Source: UBA9732 sp963599445
Lineage (GTDB): Bacteria; Spirochaetota; Spirochaetia; Sphaerochaetales; Sphaerochaetaceae
DNA: 64,000 nucleotides
Assembly: GCA_963599445.1 (NCBI GenBank)
Contig: CAVBWZ010000012.1
Location: 16,400-80,399 of the forward strand
Reading direction: 5' to 3'
The notes under the pieces were generated by a model. That model was not told where the DNA came from and searched no databases. It saw only the letters and a program-made list of their open reading frames with translations. Below are positions 25,007 through 33,552 of the stretch, piece by piece. A program made the position numbers and the translations under genes. Every line of letters begins with the position of its first letter. The stretch's first letter is position 1.

Positions 25007-25261
25007 ATGGCTCATCATAAAGGTGGTGGTTCATCCAGAAACGGAAGAGACTCTAATGCACAGCGCCTTGGCGTAAAGCGTTACGGCGGACAGGTCGTGA
25101 AGGGCGGCGAGGTTCTCGTTCGTCAGCACGGCACAAAGATTCACCCGGGCCAGAACGTTGGTTTGGGCTCCGACTACACACTCTTTGCAAAGGTTGGTGG
25201 AAAGGTCCTTTATCACTCAAGGAACAACCGCAACTACGTAAGCATAGTCGTCGAAGAGTAA
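25007..25261 (+). CDS. rpmA: 50S ribosomal protein L27
   Basis: This 84-residue protein begins MAHHKGGGSSRNGRDS, the conserved N-terminal tail that reaches the peptidyl-transferase centre. No cleavable Firmicutes-type extension is present, and no prp protease gene lies between rplU and rpmA, in line with that. AAGGGAGG precedes the ATG. Confidence 0.97.
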   Translation: MAHHKGGGSSRNGRDSNAQRLGVKRYGGQVVKGGEVLVRQHGTKIHPGQNVGLGSDYTLFAKVGGKVLYHSRNNRNYVSIVVEE

Positions 25262-25279
25262 GTTCGAGAAAAGATCTCT

Positions 25280-26344
25280 ATGTTTGGTTTTTCAGATGAA
25301 ACCTATATCGACATTGCCTCCGGAAACGGAGGCAATGGCTGTGTTTCCTTCAGGCGTGAGAAGTTCGTAGCCAAAGGCGGCCCTGACGGCGGTGATGGTG
25401 GAAAGGGCGGAGACGTCGTCTTCGTCGTGAAGAACAATCTGAGGACGCTTGCGCATCTCAAGGTCATACGTTCCTTCCGTGCAGAGAACGGCAGGGGCGG
25501 CAGCGGTGCGCGCTGCTATGGTCGCAATGGAAACGACATGGAGATACCAGTCCCTCCTGGGACCGTAATCAAGGACGCCAGCACAGGGGAGGTCATAAAG
25601 GACCTTACGGGCGTCGACCGCTTCGTATTCCTCAAGGGCGGTCGCGGCGGCCTTGGCAACTATCATTTCAGAACCTCTACGAGACAGGCTCCAAAGTTCG
25701 CCCAGCCAGGCGAGCCAGGTGTTGAAATGAGAGTTGGAGTTGAGCTTTTGGTCATAGCGGACGTAGGTTTCGTAGGATTCCCGAACGCAGGCAAGAGCTC
25801 ACTTATGAACATGCTCACCAACGCACGCAGCAAAGTGGCCTCGTATCCGTTCACCACGAAGATCCCTCAGCTTGGCATGATGCGTCTTGGAGACCAGGAT
25901 GTGGTGATCGCCGACATCCCTGGAATCATAGAAGGTGCAAGCCAGGGTGCAGGCATGGGCTTCAAGTTCCTCAAGCACATTGCAAGGACGGGCGGCTTGG
26001 CATACCTCATCGACATGTCGGATCCTCAGTGCCTTGACCAATATGAGCTTCTCAGAAACGAACTTGGAACGTATTCTACGGACCTCCTTGAGAAACGCGA
26101 AGTCCTCATTGGCACGAAGCTTGACGAGGATGGTGCGCCTGAGAACTTCGAGAAATTCAAGGCAAAGTACGCAGACAAGAAGGTCTTTGGGATGAGCATA
26201 TTCGACGAGGATTCCGTCAAACCAATCATGAAGGCGTTCGTGGACATGCTGGAGGAGCCTTCCGTAGAGAGGGGGTTCACGACAAAGCCCAACGAAGATG
26301 CCTTCTACCCTGAGACGGACGATAGGTTCCTGCCTCAGGACTAG
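25280..26344 (+). CDS. obgE: GTPase Obg
   Basis: This 354-residue GTPase has the glycine-rich Obg fold (GGNGCVSFRREK ... GGPDGGDGGKGG), a P-loop GFPNAGKSS, G3 DIPGIIEGA and a G4 region GTKLDED (canonical NKxD is TKLD here). It acts in large-subunit maturation and stress control. There is no C-terminal OCT domain; a short acidic tail ends the protein. It follows rpmA by 18 nt. Confidence 0.96.
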   Translation: MFGFSDETYIDIASGNGGNGCVSFRREKFVAKGGPDGGDGGKGGDVVFVVKNNLRTLAHLKVIRSFRAENGRGGSGARCYGRNGNDMEIPVPPGTVIKDASTGEVIKDLTGVDRFVFLKGGRGGLGNYHFRTSTRQAPKFAQPGEPGVEMRVGVELLVIADVGFVGFPNAGKSSLMNMLTNARSKVASYPFTTKIPQLGMMRLGDQDVVIADIPGIIEGASQGAGMGFKFLKHIARTGGLAYLIDMSDPQCLDQYELLRNELGTYSTDLLEKREVLIGTKLDEDGAPENFEKFKAKYADKKVFGMSIFDEDSVKPIMKAFVDMLEEPSVERGFTTKPNEDAFYPETDDRFLPQD

Positions 26345-26372
26345 TGAGCGAATGGGTGAGGGAAGAGACGAA

Positions 26373-26975
26373 ATGAAGATTGCCATGCTGGGAGGAAGCT
26401 TCGATCCCGTTCATTTGGGTCATTTGTTCCTCCTTCACTGTGCTGTCTCCATGTCTGACTATGATACGTTCATGGTCGTGCCCGCCGCTTTGAGCAACTT
26501 CAAACGCACCAACGCCCCAAAGGCCACGGACAAGGACAGGCTTGAGATGTTGCGCCTTGCACTTCTTGACTACAAGGACATCTATCCCAACGACGACGCG
26601 GACATAAGGCTATCCACAATGGAGCTGGATCGCGGCGGGGTTTCGTACACATACGACACCGTCATGGCTTTGAAGCGTGAAATGGACATCCACACCCGGC
26701 TTGGCCTCATAATGGGCGACGACCAGATTCCTTCTCTAGACCGATGGTATCGATTCGACGACCTCAAGGCCGAAGTCCGTTTTCTGATATGCCGCCGCAA
26801 TCAGGATGGAGCTCTCTGGAACCTCATGCCTGAAGGCGTCGTCTATTCAAGGCTTGAGCCTGCTGAGCTTGCAATGCAGTCTTCAAGCGGTTTCAAAGGG
26901 GATGTCCACGGTAGAATGGGAGACCTTCCAAAAAGGGTTGCAGAGTATGTCAGAGAACACAACCTATACAGTTGA
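26373..26975 (+). CDS. nadD: Nicotinate-nucleotide adenylyltransferase
   Basis: This 200-residue enzyme has the nucleotidylyltransferase motif MLGGSFDPVHLGHL and a second active-site region ending SSSGFKGD, where SSTxIR is more common. It makes deamido-NAD from NaMN and ATP. ATG 26373 has GAGGGAAGAG upstream; the frame extends back into obgE without a ribosome site. It overlaps yqeK by 29 nt. Confidence 0.93.
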   Translation: MKIAMLGGSFDPVHLGHLFLLHCAVSMSDYDTFMVVPAALSNFKRTNAPKATDKDRLEMLRLALLDYKDIYPNDDADIRLSTMELDRGGVSYTYDTVMALKREMDIHTRLGLIMGDDQIPSLDRWYRFDDLKAEVRFLICRRNQDGALWNLMPEGVVYSRLEPAELAMQSSSGFKGDVHGRMGDLPKRVAEYVREHNLYS

Positions 26976-27639
26976 TGCGATTGCGAATATAGAGGACCTT
27001 GACCGCTTCCTGAAAGGCAAGGTCTCGGAGAAGAGATACATACACAGCCAAGGGGTTGCTGAAACCACGGCTAGGCTCTTGGAGCAGTATCCTTCATGCG
27101 ACTATCCAAAGACCTGGAAGGGCTTCGATGCAGCGCTTTTCTGCGGTCTTTCACATGATATCGCACGGGAGATGGACGATGCCTCAATCCTTGCATATTG
27201 CCATGAAAACTCCATTGGACTTACGCAACAGGAAATCGATGCGCCTGTTCTGGCGCATGGCAAGGTGTCGGCTGACATCGTTTCAAATCTATGTCCCGAC
27301 TATCCATCTTCCTGGAGGAGAGCCATAGAAGTCCATACCACGGGATGTGCTGGGATGGACAGCCTTGCGCTTGCCTTGTTCGTCGCCGATTTCATAGAAC
27401 CCTCACGAAGGTTCATGACCGATGAAAGACGCTCCTACTACTTGGCCTCTCCAAACCTTGGATCCTGTGCGTATAGAGTCCTATGTGATATGATAGACCA
27501 CTGGAGGGAAAGCGGATTCCGTAGCATAGCCAATGGTTCACTTGAAATGAAGGCTGACCTTGAAGCTAAAGGATGCGACGAAGGCCGGTTTCCATGGATG
27601 GACAGAAATGCAGCAGGAGGAGGGTGCAGTTGTTCATAG
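26947..27639 (+). CDS. yqeK: HD-domain bis(5'-nucleosyl)-tetraphosphatase YqeK
   Basis: This 230-residue HD-family protein has metal-ligand motifs in RYIHSQGVAETT, CGLSHDIAREM (the HD pair) and LAHGKVSADIV. YqeK proteins symmetrically hydrolyse Ap4A to two ADP and usually lie beside nadD, as here. The C-terminal 15 residues are Cys/Gly-rich (GGGCSCS). AAAGGG lies upstream of the ATG inside nadD. Confidence 0.9.
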   Translation: MSENTTYTVDAIANIEDLDRFLKGKVSEKRYIHSQGVAETTARLLEQYPSCDYPKTWKGFDAALFCGLSHDIAREMDDASILAYCHENSIGLTQQEIDAPVLAHGKVSADIVSNLCPDYPSSWRRAIEVHTTGCAGMDSLALALFVADFIEPSRRFMTDERRSYYLASPNLGSCAYRVLCDMIDHWRESGFRSIANGSLEMKADLEAKGCDEGRFPWMDRNAAGGGCSCS

Positions 27640-28223
27640 AGAAAGGAAGGCTTCCAAAGATTCTCTTTGTTCTCATGGCCGTTGTGTGCCTGGCCGTTCT
27701 ATGTTCGTGCACTTCGTCCAACAGAGACTGCTTCTATGCATACTTCGAGGACACTGCATTCATTTTGGTGTACGACAGGAACCAAGACACCCTCTATGAA
27801 GTGATACTTCCCCTTGAACCCATACTCCTTTGGGGAAAGGATGCAGGATTGGACTCCATCCCCGTTGCCATGAGGAACTTTGTGGGCCTCAAGGAAAGCG
27901 GCTTCCTCGTTGGGACAAGCATCTCTCTTCAGACCCTGCGCGATATGCTGGATGTCATGGGTACCGATATGGAAGGAGAACCTAGCGGAGCCAAGAGGCT
28001 TGCAACGTTTGCGGACAACGTTGCAGTATTGAGCAAAAAACCGTTGTCAGATAATATGAACAGGCTTTGCGGACAGGACATGTCCAAAGTCCTGGACGTA
28101 CTTGAAAACAAAAGTCCAAATGCCGTCTACTATGATGCAGGAGGGCTTTTCGACAACGAAGATCTGAACTTCTCCCAGCGGTACTTCACTCAGTGGCTGG
28201 GCCAGGTTCTTGGAGGATATTGA
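27630..28223 (+). CDS. Lipoprotein of unknown function between yqeK and rsfS
   Basis: This 197-residue protein has an N-terminal signal FVLMAVVCLAVLCSC, where LCSC fits a lipobox, so the mature chain would begin at Cys. In many bacteria a LytR-CpsA-Psr protein occupies this slot between yqeK and rsfS; this one has no clear LCP catalytic arginines, although VGTSISLQTLRDMLDVMGTD could be a diverged version of that fold. The start is probably TTG 27630, with AGGAGG 9 nt upstream (GTG 27624 is too close), overlapping the end of yqeK. It ends at the rsfS start. Confidence 0.7.
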   Translation: MFIEKGRLPKILFVLMAVVCLAVLCSCTSSNRDCFYAYFEDTAFILVYDRNQDTLYEVILPLEPILLWGKDAGLDSIPVAMRNFVGLKESGFLVGTSISLQTLRDMLDVMGTDMEGEPSGAKRLATFADNVAVLSKKPLSDNMNRLCGQDMSKVLDVLENKSPNAVYYDAGGLFDNEDLNFSQRYFTQWLGQVLGGY

Positions 28224-28564
28224 TGATGAAAGAAGAGATTAGGGAGAAGGCGGCAGCCATAAGCGAATTCCTCGTTGACCACAAGGGCCTTGAAGTCACA
28301 ACAATAGACGTGTCGGAGGAGTGTTCCTGGACCGAGTGCTTCGTGATCTGTACGGTTACGAGCCTTGGACACCTGAGAGGTCTGGCCCGTGAGCTCTGGG
28401 GCCTTTTGGATGAGCTTGGGCTAGAGGTGAACAACCGCCACAAGGCCGTTGGCGACGACGGCTGGGAGCTCATCGACTGCGGAGACATCGTGATTCATCT
28501 CATGAGCCAGGAGCTCAGGGACTTCTACTCCCTTGAGAAGCTTTGGCAGAAGATTGGAAAATGA
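28223..28564 (+). CDS. rsfS: Ribosomal silencing factor RsfS
   Basis: This protein of about 113 residues has the family core WTECFVICTVTSLGHLRGLA and GDDGWELIDCGDIVIHLMS. It binds L14 and blocks subunit joining in starvation. ATG 28223 and 28226 are both possible; GGAGG lies 6-9 nt before. It is the last gene of the rplU-rsfS run. Confidence 0.95.
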   Translation: MMKEEIREKAAAISEFLVDHKGLEVTTIDVSEECSWTECFVICTVTSLGHLRGLARELWGLLDELGLEVNNRHKAVGDDGWELIDCGDIVIHLMSQELRDFYSLEKLWQKIGK

Positions 28565-28586
28565 CCAATGAAATGGGTGCGGAGAT

Positions 28587-30164
28587 TTACCGTGCCTTGA
28601 TCACCATCCCGCTCCTACTTTTCGTAGGGGCGTTTTCGTATACGGCGAACTCTCCGTTGACCATTACATACTCCAGACCTGTGCACATTGCAAACGGATT
28701 GGAAGGGCTTGAATTGTCATGAAGCGTCTTTGGGTCGAACACCACAAGGTCTGCCTTCATGCCTTCTTGGATTGTGCCTCTGTCTTCGATTCCAATTCTT
28801 TTCGCTACCTTGGATGTCATCTTGGCTATGGCTTCAGGCAAAGTCGCAACCTGGTCTTTCAGACACATGGTCTCCAGTAGATGTATGGCGGCGTTGGCGC
28901 TTCTTGGATGGCTAAGCTCTCCAGTGTAAAGGGCATCCGTTCCAAAGAGCATTAGAGGGTCCTTGAATATCCTTCTAAGGTTCTCCGTGCTTTGGGTTGT
29001 ATCGGTCATGAGCGCAAGCTCGCTTTCCTTTGACAGTAGGAAGAAGAGGGTGTCGAACGGGTCTTTGTCTAGTTTTTCCGCTGCTTCCCTCAGTGTCAGG
29101 CCATCGTATTCGGGGGAACTCTCAAGGCTTGCTATGGTTATGTCGTCCCAGGTGCACAGCTCCACTATGCTGTCCCATCCATGCGGGTGCATTATCTCAT
29201 CTATTGTACGAGCCCTTAGCGAGGGATTGTTCTCCATCTCCGCCAAGGTCTTTGAAAGCTCGTCCTTCCCAAGCCTTAGAAGGAACGGAGGTAGCAGGCT
29301 GAATAGGCTTGTGCTTCCGTATTCGTATGGATATTGGTCGAACTGTACGTCAAAGCCTTCGTCCCTGAAGCGGTGTATCTTTCCAAGCACTTCGCCCACT
29401 TTGCTTTGGTTGTCCCTTCCAATGGCCTTGAGATGGGAGATTTCAAGCTTTACACCTGTCTTCCTTACGTATCCAAGCACTTCGTCTATGGAGGGGAGAA
29501 TTTCGTCCCCCTCGCATCTGTGGTGCACTGCGAAGATTCCATCGTGTTTTTTTACAGTCCTAAGCAGTTCTATGATTTCATGTTCGTCTGCAAAGAGGCA
29601 TGGTGCGTAGTACAGTCCTGTCGATAGCCCAAAGCAACCTTGCTGCAGTGAGATTTCAAGCAACCGACACATTATGGACACTTCTTCCTGTGTCGCAACC
29701 CTGTTTGGATTTCCTTCCATAGCCATCATGCGAAGCATGCTGTGGCTTTGGAGGAACCCCATGTTGATGCCGGGTGCAAGCTTTTGGGAGAACGACTTGA
29801 AGTCCGTCCAATCCCACGGCTTTGCGTAGTGTCCAAGTATGTCTGCAAAGACAGCCGGGTCTTCAAGTCTTCTTGGATAGATTCCAATGCCGCAGTTGCT
29901 GGAAAGGTCGAATGTTATGCCCTGCTGTGCCTTGTGCACCATTGAAGGATTGCGTATTGCTTCAAGCTCGCTGTGTGCATGTATGTCCATGAAGCCGGGG
30001 CATAGGATTTTGCCATCTATGTCCTTTATATCCACAGGGGTGAAGGATGGTGCCTTCAGGTCTTTGCCAACGGCTGCAACAAGAGAGCCGTCCACAAGGA
30101 CATCGGCTTTGAATGGGGTGCCGCCTTTTCCGTCGATGACGAGGGCGTGTCTGAAGAGTGTCAT
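28587..30164 (-). CDS. N-acyl-D-amino-acid deacylase (D-aminoacylase), amidohydrolase family
   Basis: This 525-residue cytoplasmic enzyme has metal motifs DIHAHSE, CEGDEI, EISHLK and FGTDAL, and a C-terminal GTIQEGMKADLVVFD typical of the family. It would release D-amino acids from N-acyl-D-amino acids or D-dipeptides, such as those from peptidoglycan turnover. It lies 1 nt downstream of the Fic-like gene on the minus strand, so the two are co-transcribed. It converges with rsfS. Confidence 0.87.
   Translation of the reverse strand: MTLFRHALVIDGKGGTPFKADVLVDGSLVAAVGKDLKAPSFTPVDIKDIDGKILCPGFMDIHAHSELEAIRNPSMVHKAQQGITFDLSSNCGIGIYPRRLEDPAVFADILGHYAKPWDWTDFKSFSQKLAPGINMGFLQSHSMLRMMAMEGNPNRVATQEEVSIMCRLLEISLQQGCFGLSTGLYYAPCLFADEHEIIELLRTVKKHDGIFAVHHRCEGDEILPSIDEVLGYVRKTGVKLEISHLKAIGRDNQSKVGEVLGKIHRFRDEGFDVQFDQYPYEYGSTSLFSLLPPFLLRLGKDELSKTLAEMENNPSLRARTIDEIMHPHGWDSIVELCTWDDITIASLESSPEYDGLTLREAAEKLDKDPFDTLFFLLSKESELALMTDTTQSTENLRRIFKDPLMLFGTDALYTGELSHPRSANAAIHLLETMCLKDQVATLPEAIAKMTSKVAKRIGIEDRGTIQEGMKADLVVFDPKTLHDNSSPSNPFAMCTGLEYVMVNGEFAVYENAPTKSRSGMVIKAR
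28610..28636 (+). terminator. Possible terminator for the rplU-rsfS operon
   Basis: CGCTCCTAC / GTAGGGGCG (one G-T pair) with loop ttttc is followed by TTTT. It lies inside the 3' end of the convergent deacylase gene, so coding and termination would share the same bases. Confidence 0.4.
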
Positions 30165-30165
30165 G

Positions 30166-30984
30166 CTAGGCCCGTGCGACCGCGTCCAGTATCATGGCCA
30201 CGAGGGTTTGGCTGTTGCCTCGTATCTTCGTGGAGGCGAGGGCTGCCTTGAGCTCAGGGATCTTAGTCTCCCCAAAGAGAGCTGGTGGAAGCTTTGCCTT
30301 GTACATTTCGTTTGCAAGCAGGATGAAGGCAATGAGGGTGCTCCCTTCCTCGAACGGTGCTATCCTGAGGACTTCGGAGAAGAGGAACGCCGCCCTTGCC
30401 ACGGGGTGCAGTACGGACCATGGACCTGCGTACTGCTCGAGCATTGCCTCCGTCTCCTGCGACTGTGGGCCTCCCAGCTTGTAGTAGCCTGCGCTCTTTT
30501 CGTTGATTGAGCTCATGAGACGCCTATGGATGTCAAGGAGCTTCTTCTCGTTGAGGTCGAACGGTATGGAGGAGAGTATGGAACCGGCGTTGAGAGCCAT
30601 GACCTGTTGCTTGAGGGTGAGGGAGGTCTGGTTTTGCAGGTTCAGAACGCCTTCGAGAGCCTGTGAGGTGGTTTCGTCTCCGTCGTATGTCATGGCTTCA
30701 AGTATCAGCTGGGCCTTTTGTCTGTTGTCCAATGGTGTGACCGTTAGGCTTGAGCGTATGGAATCCGCCTTGCTGTAGTCCTGGATGCCTGTCCTAAGGC
30801 TCCTGTTCTTCATATATCTGAGAGTTCTTCCATCGGCCGGCTTCTGGGTTCCCACCGGAATGCTCCACACCCAGTCTCCGCAGCGTGCGGCTCCTTCTAT
30901 CTTGCCTTCTGCGCACAGAGACCTCACGCGCCTTTCGCTTATGCCCCATTTCTGTGCAGCTTCCTTCGTGCTTATGTACTCCAT
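30166..30984 (-). CDS. HTH protein with a degenerate Fic domain
   Basis: This 272-residue protein has an N-terminal MerR/excisionase-like DNA-binding segment (YISTKEAAQKWGISERRVRS, residues 3-22), a linker, and then a Fic-like helical domain. The region aligned with the Fic motif HPFxxGNGRxxR reads APFEEGSTLIAF (about residues 211-222). The catalytic histidine, the GNGR anion hole and the final arginine are gone, although flanking family features (LHPVARAAFLFSEVLRI before, KAKLPP after) remain. AMPylation is thus unlikely; a DNA-binding regulator using the Fic fold as scaffold is one inference. It precedes the D-aminoacylase gene. Confidence 0.65.
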   Translation of the reverse strand: MEYISTKEAAQKWGISERRVRSLCAEGKIEGAARCGDWVWSIPVGTQKPADGRTLRYMKNRSLRTGIQDYSKADSIRSSLTVTPLDNRQKAQLILEAMTYDGDETTSQALEGVLNLQNQTSLTLKQQVMALNAGSILSSIPFDLNEKKLLDIHRRLMSSINEKSAGYYKLGGPQSQETEAMLEQYAGPWSVLHPVARAAFLFSEVLRIAPFEEGSTLIAFILLANEMYKAKLPPALFGETKIPELKAALASTKIRGNSQTLVAMILDAVARA

Positions 30985-31149
30985 GGAATTCCCTCCAAAG
31001 TGGTCGTTTCAACGCCCACTGGTTTAGGATATTCCGAACTCGGATGGAATTTCAAGTGTAGTTTTACGTTGTTTTTACCTGATAGGGGATATGCTTCTCA
31101 AGTCTGTGCAACAAATTGCAACAGTTTTTGCGCTTCTGACCTCCTTTAT

Positions 31150-31165
31150 GTAAAAAAAATTTTAC
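31150..31165. promoter_or_regulatory. AT-rich inverted repeat upstream of sugar-binding protein gene
   Basis: GTAAAA-AAAA-TTTTAC forms a 16-bp dyad just before the putative promoter. A direct repeat TGCAACA (31108, 31119) lies further upstream. These may be regulator sites; low complexity limits confidence. Confidence 0.3.
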
Positions 31166-31172
31166 TTTTTCC

Positions 31173-31201
31173 TTTCAAATGGATGAATTGCGTGAGATAA
31201 T
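31173..31201 (+). promoter_or_regulatory. Putative promoter for the sugar ABC operon
   Basis: TTCAAA (31173-31178), a 17-nt spacer and GATAAT (31196-31201) lie 34 nt before the start codon, and GGAGGAG follows as the ribosome site. Confidence 0.45.
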
Positions 31202-31235
31202 TACTAGTAGCATTTTTTTCTAGGAGGAGAAAAAC

Positions 31236-32528
31236 ATGAAAAAAGCTCTTATCGCTATGCTTCTTGTCCTCGCAATTGCATTCCCAATGTTCGCACAGGG
31301 TGCAGTCGAAGAGGATAATTCACCAATCGAATTGAATTTCTGGACACATGAGGATGCCGCAAGAGCAGAACTCGAAGACAAGTGGATCAAGGAATTCCAG
31401 GAAATCCATCCAAACGTAACTGTTACTGTCACGAGACAGAGCGCTGAAAAGCTCCGTGAGCTTGTCCAGACGGCTTTCGCTTCCGGCGAGGGTCCATCTT
31501 TCTTCAACCTTCCTATCGAGAACGAGTATCAGTACATCGAAGCCGGCCGTGTAGCTCCATGTGACTACAAGACCCTTGGTTTCAAGGATGCAGCAGATCT
31601 TCTCGACCACTATCAGGATGGCATGATCGATGCAGTCGTCTACGACGGCGATGTCTACGGCCTTCCTCTTGAGCTGACCAACTGGTCAATCTTCATCAAC
31701 AAGAACGTCTTCCGTGCAGCCGGCCTCGATGCTGAGACTGACTATCCAAAGACTTGGGAGGACATGGTAGAAGTCTCCAGCAAGATCGTCCTTCGCGATG
31801 GCGACATCATCACAAGACGTGGTTTCGACTTCAGATACTCCTATGAGCTTACATACTTCGTTCCAATGGTAGAGCAGCTTGGTGGCGAGCTCAACGAGAA
31901 GGAAGGATGCGTCAACAAGGACGCTTGGGTGAAGGCTCTTACTTTCATGCAGAACTGGGGACCTCAGGGCAACAACCTTGGAAACCCAACCCTCACGGCT
32001 GCCAGAAAACTCTTCAACAAGAACAACGGTGACATGGCAATGGCCAACACAGGTCTCTATCAGGAGTCCAGAATCCTCACCGACAACCCAGACTTCTACA
32101 ACAGCGGCGAGTGGATGGTCGTTCCATATCCAGTGTTCGAGGATGCTGTCAAGGACGTTGCAGGCTGCTACTATGGACACTTCTACATGGTCAACGCAGA
32201 CAAGTCAGAGCGCGAGCAGAAGATGGCTTGGGAACTCATCAAGTACTTCCTCCTCACAGAGGGACATGCTGAAGAGTACCTCACCAAAGTCGGTCTCATC
32301 CAGCCTCTCAAGACTCTCATGAACGGCGAGACTTACCAGAGCATGCCTTACTCGGATGTCTTCAGCGGCGACTTCGCAAGATCCCACATCGTATACTACG
32401 GAAAGGGTGCTGCAGAGATCCAGTCCGCAATCAACAGTGCAGTCAAGTCCGTCATGCTCCAGGGCACGGATCCAGCAGCTGCATACGATGCTCTCCAGAA
32501 GAACGTTCTCGAGATCCTCGCAGACTGA
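31236..32528 (+). CDS. Carbohydrate ABC transporter substrate-binding protein
   Basis: This 430-residue extracellular solute-binding family 1 protein starts with a signal peptide MKKALIAMLLVLAIAFPMFA ending near AQGA; there is no lipobox cysteine. The body has ELNFWTHEDAARAELEDKWI and VYGLPLELTNWSIFINKNVF, typical of sugar/oligosaccharide binders. Codon choice is strongly biased, with few rare codons, suggesting high expression. A strong terminator-like hairpin separates it from the two permease genes, so more binder than permease would be made. The sugar is not predictable. Confidence 0.92.
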   Translation: MKKALIAMLLVLAIAFPMFAQGAVEEDNSPIELNFWTHEDAARAELEDKWIKEFQEIHPNVTVTVTRQSAEKLRELVQTAFASGEGPSFFNLPIENEYQYIEAGRVAPCDYKTLGFKDAADLLDHYQDGMIDAVVYDGDVYGLPLELTNWSIFINKNVFRAAGLDAETDYPKTWEDMVEVSSKIVLRDGDIITRRGFDFRYSYELTYFVPMVEQLGGELNEKEGCVNKDAWVKALTFMQNWGPQGNNLGNPTLTAARKLFNKNNGDMAMANTGLYQESRILTDNPDFYNSGEWMVVPYPVFEDAVKDVAGCYYGHFYMVNADKSEREQKMAWELIKYFLLTEGHAEEYLTKVGLIQPLKTLMNGETYQSMPYSDVFSGDFARSHIVYYGKGAAEIQSAINSAVKSVMLQGTDPAAAYDALQKNVLEILAD

Positions 32529-32554
32529 TTGCCCTTCAATTAGGTGTTTTTCAT

Positions 32555-32592
32555 GCAGTGGACCACTTTGCTGGTCCACTGCTTTTAGATTT
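32555..32592 (+). terminator. Strong hairpin between binding protein and permeases
   Basis: A perfect 11-bp stem, GCAGTGGACCA / TGGTCCACTGC, with a 6-nt loop (ctttgc) is followed by TTTTAGATTTT. It lies in the 82-nt gap and probably gives partial termination. Confidence 0.8.
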
Positions 32593-32610
32593 TAGAAAGG
32601 TCATATTTTT

Positions 32611-33540
32611 ATGAAAAAGAAACTAACTCCATACAGCATAGAGAAGAAACAGGCGCGCTGGGGATTCCTTTTCACCGTTCCATGCCTTGCCTTCTTTGTT
32701 GTGTTCAGCTTCTACCCAATCATAAGCGCGTTCATAACCAGCCTTACGAACCGCGATGCAATAAGAAGGACCTATGACTTCATAGGCTTCCAGAACTACA
32801 AATATCTGTTCACGCAGAGCAACGGAGGCTTCTCCCTTCTCAATTCATTGAAGGCTACAGCAATATTCACAGTTGGTACGTTCGTTCCAATGGTCGTAGT
32901 CTCCCTTGTACTTGCCGTGCTTATCATGCAACTTCGCAAGCCGGGTCATTCCAAGATGTTCGAGCTTGCTTACTATACCCCTGCAGTCCTTTCGTCGGTC
33001 GTAGCGGCCACGATATGGATGATCCTGTTCCAGCCTACAGGTCTTTTCAACCAGATCTCCAACTTCGTGATGCATACATCAGGCAAGGACTATCAGTGGC
33101 TCACCAACAACTCAATGCTCAGGGCTTCCACCATCATAGTGTATTTCTGGAAGTACATTGGATACTTCACGATTCTGTTCATAACAGGCCTTGCATCCAT
33201 TCCTCCAACGATCTACGAGGCTGCCATCGTCGACGGCTCCTCACGTTGGCACACGTTCTGGAAGATCACGCTTCCTCTTCTCAAGCCAACCGTAGTGCTT
33301 GTATCCATCATGGCAATGCTCCAGTGCCTGAAGACGTTCAGCACCCAGTACATGTTCGTGCAGGGTGGAACGGCAAGGGAACCTATAGATGTCATAACCA
33401 TGAACATCTACTACACAGGCGTCGTGAACAGGCGTCTTGGACGTTCGAGTGCAATGTCCATAATCCTGTTCCTCATCATGCTTTGCTTCACCTATCTGCA
33501 GTTCTCGACGCAGAAGGGCGGCGACGACGTAGAGTATTGA
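32611..33540 (+). CDS. Sugar ABC transporter permease (UgpA/MalF-like)
   Basis: This 309-residue inner-membrane protein has about six helices and the EAA loop YEAAIVDGSSRWHTFWKITLPLL, which contacts the ATPase. It pairs with the following permease. No ATP-binding protein is encoded nearby, so a shared MsmX/UgpC-type ATPase elsewhere is expected. Confidence 0.93.
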   Translation: MKKKLTPYSIEKKQARWGFLFTVPCLAFFVVFSFYPIISAFITSLTNRDAIRRTYDFIGFQNYKYLFTQSNGGFSLLNSLKATAIFTVGTFVPMVVVSLVLAVLIMQLRKPGHSKMFELAYYTPAVLSSVVAATIWMILFQPTGLFNQISNFVMHTSGKDYQWLTNNSMLRASTIIVYFWKYIGYFTILFITGLASIPPTIYEAAIVDGSSRWHTFWKITLPLLKPTVVLVSIMAMLQCLKTFSTQYMFVQGGTAREPIDVITMNIYYTGVVNRRLGRSSAMSIILFLIMLCFTYLQFSTQKGGDDVEY

Positions 33541-33552
33541 TGGAGGTGTAGC

